Source: JAYRWD01 sp041918255
GTDB lineage: Bacteria > Patescibacteriota > Dojkabacteria > B142 > WJKM01
Assembly: GCA_041918255.1 (NCBI GenBank)
Contig: JAYRWD010000028.1
Coordinates: 1 to 20,261, forward strand
Direction of reading: 5' to 3'
DNA: 20,261 nt
This document shows positions 16,266 through 20,261 of the stretch, piece by piece. Below the pieces are notes generated by a model. It was not told the origin of the DNA. It saw only the letters and a program-made list of their open reading frames with translations, and made no database searches. Numbering within the stretch: position 1 is the first letter of the stretch; each line of letters starts with the position of its first letter. The position numbers and the translations under genes were made by a program.

Positions 16266-16295
16266 TTGATCAATAATTAAGAAAAATGTTATTAT
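16266..16295 (+). promoter_or_regulatory. Probable sigma70-like promoter of the lysis cassette
   Basis: TTGATC (16266-16271), an 18-base spacer and TATTAT (16290-16295) fit a -35/-10 pair. An overlapping TATAAT sits at 16293-16298. Either -10 puts the transcription start at or just after the ATG at 16302, so transcripts from this promoter would be leaderless. It lies in the 68-base gap between the spike and the first lysis-block gene, where a late promoter is expected. Only two elements support it. Confidence 0.4.
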
Positions 16296-16301
16296 AATTT
16301 C

Positions 16302-16592
16302 ATGGATATCGAAAAGATAAAAAAAGAAATAATCGAAAAGGAGATGACAACACAAGATATTAATGCTTTAATGGATAAGTTACCATTTGAGGAATGGAAC
16401 GGATATCGTGTCGCCTATAACGATATGCGTTACGAGATGCTCGAGAACGCCGTTTTGAAGATTACAAAATCTGTGCAATCATTACAAAAAAAATTACACA
16501 ATATTGTAAGCAATCATATTTTTCATTTACAAAGCGAAATTAGGGAAATTTCGGAAGATGTCGAGAAAATCAAAAAAAATGAAACAGAATAA
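16302..16592 (+). CDS. Small coiled-coil protein at head of lysis cassette
   Basis: The 96 residues are almost entirely helical and charged: MDIEKIKKEIIEKEMTTQD, then a short aromatic insert (LPFEEWNGYRVAYNDMRY), then a long heptad region (ITKSVQSLQKKLHNIVSNHIFHLQSEIREISEDVEKIKKNE). There is no membrane span. It starts at or near the likely transcription start and overlaps the next gene's likely start, so the two are translationally coupled. It has a rough counterpart in the next protein (EEWNGYRVAYN here, EGWSGKHALSFGSQ there), so the pair could be distant paralogues that assemble together. A lysis-accessory role is inferred from position; no family is recognised. Confidence 0.6.
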   Translation: MDIEKIKKEIIEKEMTTQDINALMDKLPFEEWNGYRVAYNDMRYEMLENAVLKITKSVQSLQKKLHNIVSNHIFHLQSEIREISEDVEKIKKNETE

Positions 16593-16986
16593 TTATAATT
16601 TAGAGTCATTACAAGAAAACCTAGATTCGATTGATCCAGAGGGTTGGTCGGGCAAACATGCTCTAAGTTTTGGGTCACAATTCGCCGTCATTATGACTGA
16701 ACTCAATCATATTAAAGATGACGTTAAGGAAATGAAGGACATTTTGAAAAATAACGACAAGCGCAATGATGAACGGTACGTCCTTTTGTGGAAATTTGAG
16801 GAGCTCAGGAAAAATGTTTTTGAGTTGAAAAACGAGCATCTTGTCACCTTAGATAAAAAAATTTCTAGTATTACCTGCGGTCTTGACGATGTAATGCGTA
16901 AGTTTTTTCTGGCTTTTATAATATTTCTGGTCCTTGTAGTTTTATCGCTTGTTATCAGACCTGAGCTGTTCCGTTTTCTCGGCTAA
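16579..16986 (+). CDS. Coiled-coil protein with C-terminal membrane anchor (XhlA-like topology)
   Basis: I place the start at the ATG at 16579, which overlaps the previous gene by 14 bases; an in-frame ATG at 16558 would add seven basic residues. The 135-residue product has a polar N-terminus (LESLQENLDSIDPEGWSGKH), coiled-coil heptads around ELNHIKDDVKEMKDILKNND, and one C-terminal hydrophobic span (FFLAFIIFLVLVVLSLVI) ending RPELFRFLG. An amphipathic coil followed by a single C-terminal span just before an amidase gene matches the layout of XhlA-type proteins, which work with a holin and endolysin. A spanin-like or holin-accessory role is equally possible. The topology is seen; the function is inferred. 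Confidence 0.6.
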   Translation: MKQNNYNLESLQENLDSIDPEGWSGKHALSFGSQFAVIMTELNHIKDDVKEMKDILKNNDKRNDERYVLLWKFEELRKNVFELKNEHLVTLDKKISSITCGLDDVMRKFFLAFIIFLVLVVLSLVIRPELFRFLG

Positions 16987-17006
16987 CTTCTTATAAATTA
17001 CAAATT

Positions 17007-17756
17007 ATGCTGACGATTCACAGAAAGCCTGTTGCGCTCGAAAACTACTCCCGACAAGAAACCCAAAAGGTCGGAGTTGTTTTTCACTGGATTGTAGGCG
17101 AGCAGACCGCTTCCGATGCCACTTTTTTGAATCCTTCCCGTAAAGCTTCTGCGCATTATTCGATTGGGAGCAATGGGGAAATCCACCAATATGTAGACGA
17201 AAAGCATATCGCTTGGCACGCGGGCAACTCGACTGCTAATAGAAAATATATCGGCATTGAACATGCAGGGGGGCAGTTACTGCCTGATGGTACGAGGAAA
17301 AAATCAACAAAGGCTTGTGAAGATTCCAGTGTCGAACTTGTGACAGATATCTGCAAAAGGTGGAATATCAAACCAGAACGTAGGATCACTATGTGGAAAC
17401 ACAAAGAGGTAAGCGATAAAGTGACTGAGTGTTGTGGCTTACTGGACGTTGATAGAATCGTAGGTGCGGTGGCGAATAATTTATATATTACGGACCAGAA
17501 AGTGGGTAGTAAAGACTATACTGATGCAGAATTAAACGAGGCTATGCAGTGGAACGATTTACTTGAAGAAAAAAAATATCTACGCGATGGCAAAAAACTA
17601 ATGAATCTTATTGAGGATGAGGAAGACAAGATATACCTTGTAAACTTGTGGCGAATGACCAAATTGACGCAAGATACAAAATTTAAAAATAACTGGAGAG
17701 CAGAACATTATATACGCGATTTAGCAGATTACTTCGAGGCTAGTTTGGCGGTATAG
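17007..17756 (+). CDS. N-acetylmuramoyl-L-alanine amidase endolysin (Amidase_2/PGRP type)
   Basis: The 249-residue enzyme is expected to cut the bond between muramic acid and L-Ala of host peptidoglycan. Seen motifs: VVFHWIVG (His27, zinc ligand), ASAHYSIGSNGEIHQYV, HIAWHAG, YIGIEHAG, then HKEVSDKVTECCG giving His132 and Cys142 as the remaining zinc ligands. The family usually has CPG; here the second position is also Cys. Residues about 165-249 form an extra helical, charged domain of unknown function (ELNEAMQWNDLLEEKKYLRD), possibly cell-wall binding. No signal peptide is present, so release needs the holin-like protein downstream. It follows two coiled-coil lysis proteins by 20 bases. The minus-strand frame overlapping it is a shadow. 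Confidence 0.9.
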   Translation: MLTIHRKPVALENYSRQETQKVGVVFHWIVGEQTASDATFLNPSRKASAHYSIGSNGEIHQYVDEKHIAWHAGNSTANRKYIGIEHAGGQLLPDGTRKKSTKACEDSSVELVTDICKRWNIKPERRITMWKHKEVSDKVTECCGLLDVDRIVGAVANNLYITDQKVGSKDYTDAELNEAMQWNDLLEEKKYLRDGKKLMNLIEDEEDKIYLVNLWRMTKLTQDTKFKNNWRAEHYIRDLADYFEASLAV

Positions 17757-17801
17757 GGAGCAGGACTAATAGAGTTGCTTTTACTTTTTATCCATTCTAC
17801 A

Positions 17802-18167
17802 ATGGAGAGGGAAGATCAGCATATTAGCTTTCTTGGTGTTATGGGGCGAATGGTGTTGGTGTCCGCGCTAGCCGAATTGGCTTCGCTGGCATTTTCTCGA
17901 CCAGTAAAAAAAGAAATAAAGGAAAGGGATGGGCGAGAATGTACGGGGGAAGGATTTCATGCTGGAATTTTGGAAGCGGCACATATTGATCATAGCCATG
18001 CAAATCCGCTGTATAATGATCCCTCAAATGGCAAACTACTATGCACAGCGCATCATCTAGAGGATCATGTATTACGCGCAGGACAGAATGGCTTAACTAC
18101 GGCAGAGAACGATGGGGCAATAACAACGGTGGCAAAACGACTAGGTGCTATTATTAGGGGTTCTTAA
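17802..18167 (+). CDS. HNH-family nuclease-like protein inside the lysis cassette
   Basis: I use the ATG at 17802 (a TTG at 17775 would add nine residues). The 121-residue product has a helical/hydrophobic start (FLGVMGRMVLVSALAELASLAF), then RPVKKEIKERDG, followed by LEAAHIDHSH (His61, His64), YNDPSNGKLLC (Asn76, Cys81) and HHLEDHVLR (His84/85, His89). The spacing of His, Asn and His fits an HNH/beta-beta-alpha-metal endonuclease core, with a cluster of metal ligands but not the usual two CxxC zinc pairs. HNH genes beside packaging or lysis genes are common and often help terminase cleave DNA; others are homing enzymes. Which one applies cannot be told. The C-terminus is helical (GAITTVAKRLGAIIRGS). 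Confidence 0.7.
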   Translation: MEREDQHISFLGVMGRMVLVSALAELASLAFSRPVKKEIKERDGRECTGEGFHAGILEAAHIDHSHANPLYNDPSNGKLLCTAHHLEDHVLRAGQNGLTTAENDGAITTVAKRLGAIIRGS

Positions 18168-18188
18168 TTTATTTTTTATTTATGTGAA

Positions 18189-18431
18189 ATGGCTGAAGGC
18201 TATCCGTTATATAAAAAAATAGCTTGGCGTTTTGTGCGTACATTTTTGGTGGCGTTTTTGGTAAATTTAACTTCGTTCTTGCAGACAGCACCGGATCAGA
18301 TAAGTACCGAAATTGTCAAATCGGCGATTATGGCTTCCTTAATTGCTGGGATTACGGGGCTAACTAGAGTAATACGCGATTATATCGGGCAGGGTGATTA
18401 TAATAACCCCGTGTACAGATCGCCAATTTAG
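18189..18431 (+). CDS. Holin-like two-span membrane protein
   Basis: The 80 residues include two hydrophobic segments: AWRFVRTFLVAFLVNLTSFL (residues 12-31) and SAIMASLIAGITGL (residues about 45-58). They are separated by a polar loop (QTAPDQISTEIV), with a polar tail VIRDYIGQGDYNNPVYRSP. The size, two spans and polar tail fit phage holins, which make the inner-membrane holes that let the amidase reach the wall. It is the last gene of the lysis cassette, just before the strong hairpin at 18452-18480. No specific holin family is recognised. A tiny ATG-TGA pair at 18182-18187 lies immediately upstream of its ATG. Confidence 0.65.
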   Translation: MAEGYPLYKKIAWRFVRTFLVAFLVNLTSFLQTAPDQISTEIVKSAIMASLIAGITGLTRVIRDYIGQGDYNNPVYRSPI

Positions 18432-18437
18432 CAAATG

Positions 18438-18446
18438 TGGTATTAT
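18438..18446 (+). promoter_or_regulatory. Extended -10 promoter leading into the membrane-protein/RusA unit
   Basis: TG (18438-18439), a G, and TATTAT (18441-18446) form an extended -10 element. No convincing -35 is visible about 17 bases upstream. Transcription would begin at about 18453, the first base of the hairpin stem that starts at 18452. A 5'-end stem on such a transcript would protect it, or the same stem could act as the terminator of the upstream operon. Confidence 0.4.
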
Positions 18447-18451
18447 AGTAT

Positions 18452-18490
18452 CGGTGAGGGTTAGTGCTTACCCCTCACCGCCTTTAATTT
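18452..18490 (+). terminator. Rho-independent terminator of the lysis operon
   Basis: CGGTGAGGG (18452-18460) pairs perfectly with CCCTCACCG (18472-18480) around an 11-base loop. Inner pairing is possible with one bulge. Two bases later comes a T-rich tract (TTTAATTTTTTG, 18483-18494). It lies 20 bases after the holin-like stop. The stem is strong, but the run of T is interrupted by AA, so strength is uncertain. It coincides with the start point of the extended -10 promoter just upstream. Confidence 0.7.
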
Positions 18491-18504
18491 TTTGATTATA
18501 AAGT

Positions 18505-18678
18505 ATGATTATCAAGGTGATATACGCTGTAGCGTCAGCTATTCTTCTATATCTTTTGTGGTTAGTTTTACTTTCTGCTTTTTCAACTCTAGTTTCGGCA
18601 TTGATTTTGAAACTTGTGGGGTTATTGTTGGTCCTCGCCTTTCTTGGAATCGTGGCTCGAATTTTTGGCGCAGTCTAA
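18505..18678 (+). CDS. Small hydrophobic membrane protein (57 aa)
   Basis: A 57-residue frame starts at ATG 18505 and ends at TAA 18676-18678. It reads as two membrane spans (AVASAILLYLLWLVLLSAF and LVSALILKLVGLLLVLAFLG) with a short basic end (IVARIFGAV). Nearly every codon encodes a hydrophobic or small residue, and the only Lys/Arg are at the ends and between spans, as in genuine membrane proteins. A longer frame overlapping it (18492 onward, the RusA frame) reads as Cys/Ser/Phe-rich junk over the same bases, so this frame is the coding one. It is the first gene after the lysis terminator and 17 bases before the RusA start. It could be a second holin or antiholin; no family is recognised. 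Confidence 0.75.
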   Translation: MIIKVIYAVASAILLYLLWLVLLSAFSTLVSALILKLVGLLLVLAFLGIVARIFGAV

Positions 18679-18695
18679 CATCTTCTTTTACTCCC

Positions 18696-19037
18696 TTGAA
18701 AAGAACGAAAGCACATCGGATTCAAATCAAAAGCATGAGCGTTAATGACGCATGGCAGGGAAGACGCTTTAAAACGCCTGAATACAAAGAATACGAAGAA
18801 GAATTGTTGTGGAGGCTACCACAATTAGATATACCCCAAAATGAACCCTTGATACTCTTAATACGTGTCGGATTCTCGTCTAGGGCTTCCGACCTCTCTA
18901 ACATCCTAAAACCTCTGGAGGACATTTTGTGCAAGAAATATGGCATAGACGATAAATGGAATTTCGAGATTCATCTATACAAGGAGATAGTCACAAAAGG
19001 TGAAGAATATATCGAATTTAAATTAGGAGTTATCTAA
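18696..19037 (+). CDS. rusA: RusA-like Holliday junction resolvase, TTG start
   Basis: The frame is open from 18492, but its first 68 codons overlap the membrane-protein gene. I start it at the TTG at 18696, giving 113 residues that begin (M)KRTKAHRIQIK; RusA is about 120 residues. Features in order: SMSVNDAWQGRRFKTPEY, then VGFSSRASDLSNILKPLEDIL, then GIDDKW. RusA uses an Asp cluster, D-L-D-N..K and a later Asp, to bind Mg2+ and cut four-way junctions. Here Asp66 and Asp85/86 are kept, but the second Asp is Ser68 (DLSN), with Lys72 and Glu75/Asp76 nearby; this variant occurs in phage relatives as far as I recall. Its role is to process recombination or replication intermediates before packaging. 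Confidence 0.75.
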   Translation: MKRTKAHRIQIKSMSVNDAWQGRRFKTPEYKEYEEELLWRLPQLDIPQNEPLILLIRVGFSSRASDLSNILKPLEDILCKKYGIDDKWNFEIHLYKEIVTKGEEYIEFKLGVI

Positions 19038-19044
19038 AACTACT

Positions 19045-19218
19045 ATGGATTACAAAAACCTAAAGATTCCAAGAAAGAAACAAAGCTCCAGTAATGTCCG
19101 CATAGTTCTTGATCTAACTGACATCGAGAAGTTTAAAGAAGTGTTTTTGTATGAGTTAGAGAAAGAAGGGGGGAAATCAAAGATTTTGATTATTACGAAA
19201 AATATAAAGAACAATTAA
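19045..19218 (+). CDS. Small charged hypothetical protein (57 aa)
   Basis: The ATG at 19045 lies 7 bases after the RusA stop and opens 57 residues ending TAA. The sequence starts MDYKNLKIPRKKQSSSNV, has a short strand VRIVLDLTD, a helix IEKFKEVFLYELEKEGGK and a strand SKILIITKN. That is a small, soluble, slightly basic alpha/beta protein. It is most likely co-transcribed with the RusA-like gene. No family is recognised. It is the last plus-strand gene before the convergent minus-strand block. Confidence 0.6.
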   Translation: MDYKNLKIPRKKQSSSNVRIVLDLTDIEKFKEVFLYELEKEGGKSKILIITKNIKNN

Positions 19219-19273
19219 CAGGTGCTATTTATATCAAAAATCACAGTTTTATAGTATTTTTTGGGGGTTCGTG

Positions 19274-19558
19274 TCATTGCCTATATCTATCCCTAGCGTC
19301 ATTATCAAAGGAGATAATTTTGCTGGCTAAGTCTATACTCGCCTTCGCTCCGTTTTTGATTATCTCCGTATCTGTCATTTTAACCTGTGCCCTTTCGTGG
19401 TATACCGCCCAGTCATCTATCTCACCCTTAATAGCAAGATAGCGAAGCATGCGCCCCGTTCCAGCAAGAAAATTATAAGCCAATTCGCCACGAAATGACC
19501 CTCTATCCATAACATCATCAGCTTCGTAGTTATTGAGCATGTCGCCTGTTATTACCAT
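19274..19558 (-). CDS. Hypothetical phage protein (94 aa), minus strand
   Basis: The product is a mostly helical, acidic protein beginning MVITGDMLNNYEADDV and containing FRGELAYNFLAGTGRMLRYLAIKGEIDDWAV and an Ala/Lys-rich helix (EIIKNGAKASIDLASKI). It has no transmembrane span or recognised motif. It lies 22 bases after the minus-strand gene at 19581-19946 and faces the plus-strand operon across 55 bases. It ends in TGA, the only such stop in the window. It is probably in one transcript with the two genes to its right. Its function is unknown. Confidence 0.55.
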   Translation of the reverse strand: MVITGDMLNNYEADDVMDRGSFRGELAYNFLAGTGRMLRYLAIKGEIDDWAVYHERAQVKMTDTEIIKNGAKASIDLASKIISFDNDARDRYRQ

Positions 19559-19580
19559 AATTGTTGTTAGCTGATATTAA

Positions 19581-19946
19581 TTATTGATAGGAAATAACAC
19601 GCCAAACCGTTGCTGGCGTTTGGTGAGCCTTTGGATTTTTTACTTCGGCGTAACCTGCCCTGTGGATCTTCTTGGCTTTTCTCGCTCTAACGACAATACC
19701 TCCCCACGCTCTTTTACTTGGTGGATCGGGGATGATACCTTGTGAAGACGTGCGGACATCTTCGACCATGAAAGTCTCATTTTCTTTGATATAGTCCAGC
19801 AAATAACTATACGCTTGATCCTGCCATTGCCTACCTGCGTTATTCATTGCTCTTTCGATTCCCTCATTTTTTAAGTCTCTACCTGCATCAAAGATGCTAT
19901 ACTGATTTACCATTCCTCCACCAGATTCTTCTTCCATAGTATTCAT
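19581..19946 (-). CDS. Phage hypothetical protein of a widespread replication-neighbour type (121 aa)
   Basis: The 121-residue protein begins MNTMEEESGGGMVNQYSIFDAGRDL. It has a helical N-terminal part (IERAMNNAGRQWQDQAYSYLLDYIKENETFMVEDVR), then PPSKRAWGGIVVRARKAKKI, then a basic end with AEVKNPKAHQTPATVWRVI. The pattern 'helices, FxxEDxR, PPSxxAWGGxxxxARKAxxI, xxxHxTPxxVWR' is one I recognise from phage hypothetical proteins encoded near replication and recombination genes; it resembles a winged-helix DNA-binding fold. An alternative start at the Met at residue 12 (MVNQYS) would be more typical. The leader on the minus strand is T/A-rich with no Shine-Dalgarno. A DNA-associated role is inferred only. 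Confidence 0.6.
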   Translation of the reverse strand: MNTMEEESGGGMVNQYSIFDAGRDLKNEGIERAMNNAGRQWQDQAYSYLLDYIKENETFMVEDVRTSSQGIIPDPPSKRAWGGIVVRARKAKKIHRAGYAEVKNPKAHQTPATVWRVISYQ

Positions 19947-20011
19947 TATTAAAAAATAAAATAAGAAATTAAGGCTCTAGTGGTTCACTCGTACCACCTT
20001 GTCCAATTCCG

Positions 20012-20261
20012 TTAACTAACAAATAGCCAGTATAGCAAAGAAGCATAACTAAAGACCGTAAGAGCCAAAAGAATATATGCACTATATTTCATGCGTCCGA
20101 ACTTTCTTTCACCCTCAAACGAATTGAGAGTAGGCAATACAATACCTAATATAACTCCTATTATGAACCCGCCGATATGACCCCAACCGCTAATCCCTGG
20201 CATAGTGAAACCGATCACTAACCAGATTAACATACTGGGAAACATCGCACGAAAATCTATC
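20012..20261 (-). CDS. Partial rhomboid-family intramembrane serine protease (C-terminal end)
   Basis: The minus-strand frame is open from the window edge through to a TAA at 20012-20014, so the gene continues beyond 20261. The visible part has MFPSMLIWLVIGFTMPGISG (a span and loop), then GWGHIGGFIIGVILGIVLP (span with the catalytic His of the HIGGFxxG motif, codon at about 20177-20179) and KYSAYILLALTVFSYASLLYWLF (last span). This matches the last three spans of rhomboids, which use a Ser-His pair (the GxSG serine lies off the window) to cut membrane proteins within the bilayer. Rhomboids are uncommon in phages. It is upstream of the two minus-strand genes and probably in the same operon, or it is a host gene at a prophage border. 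Confidence 0.7.
   Translation of the reverse strand, partial: IDFRAMFPSMLIWLVIGFTMPGISGWGHIGGFIIGVILGIVLPTLNSFEGERKFGRMKYSAYILLALTVFSYASLLYWLFVS

Noticed and set aside
17839..18027. Minus-strand frames overlapping well-supported genes (for example 1298-1528, 7049-7273, 10389-10664, 17156-17404, 17839-18027, 18722-18946)
   Set aside because: Each lies opposite a plus-strand gene with a recognisable or sensible product, and their own translations have no domain or gene-like pattern.
18182..18187. ATG-TGA minimal frame before the holin-like gene
   Set aside because: Such pairs arise often by chance in A/T-rich leaders, and nothing else supports regulation.
19969..20013. An alternative minus-strand tail after the rhomboid stop (NGIGQGGTSEPLEP in a shifted frame)
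   Set aside because: It requires a frameshift at the last rhomboid codons with no slippery site visible. A 15-residue open stretch of plausible look is not enough support.
1..20261. TGA recoded as glycine or tryptophan
   Set aside because: No in-frame TGA occurs within conserved genes here; all frames are complete with the standard code and Trp is encoded by TGG. Only the low number of TGA stops hints at it.

Overview
The window is the late (structural and lysis) half of a tailed-phage or prophage genome. It is roughly 40% G+C by eye. Twenty-four genes lie head to tail on the plus strand with very short gaps, followed by a short minus-strand block. The gene order suggests podovirus-like architecture: a T7 gp11/P22 gp4-like connector, a large beta-propeller-like tail-hub protein, a run of internal/ejection-type virion proteins, then fibres and lysis genes. 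The host cannot be named. Almost no gene has a Shine-Dalgarno sequence; starts sit in A/T-rich leaders. That is usual in Bacteroidota and their phages and also occurs in some candidate-phyla bacteria. TAA dominates the stops (about 20 TAA, 6 TAG, 1 TGA).

Layout. 1-3639: the end of a beta-rich structural protein, a beta-helix protein with a decoration-like C-terminus, a carbohydrate-binding-type tail fibre, a small fibre-domain protein, and two very small genes, one strongly basic. 3657-6785: connector/adaptor, propeller-like tail protein, and a fibre-like protein translationally coupled to it. 6795-12405: four alanine/glutamine- or methionine-rich proteins that look like internal virion (DNA ejection) proteins. 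The largest, 1054 residues, carries an embedded domain resembling ADP-ribosyltransferase-type effectors. 12592-16233: a fibre with three 63-bp repeats and YD-type repeats, a small protein, and an 805-residue right-handed beta-helix spike.

16302-18431 is the lysis cassette: two coiled-coil proteins (the second tail-anchored, like XhlA), a zinc amidase endolysin, an HNH protein and a holin-like membrane protein. It ends at a strong hairpin that also lies exactly where a new transcript would begin. 18505-19218 is a new short unit: a 57-residue membrane protein that is easily missed, a RusA-like resolvase whose start must be moved to a TTG codon, and a small unknown protein. After a convergent boundary at about 19219-19273, three minus-strand genes follow: two phage-like hypotheticals and the C-terminal end of a rhomboid-family intramembrane protease that runs off the window.

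The most unusual items are the effector-like domain inside a probable ejection protein, the rhomboid next to phage genes, the hidden or overlapping small membrane-protein genes (18505-18678, and an antisense candidate at 12402-12533), and the recently expanded fibre repeats. Family assignments come from reading the proteins by eye; no database search was run.
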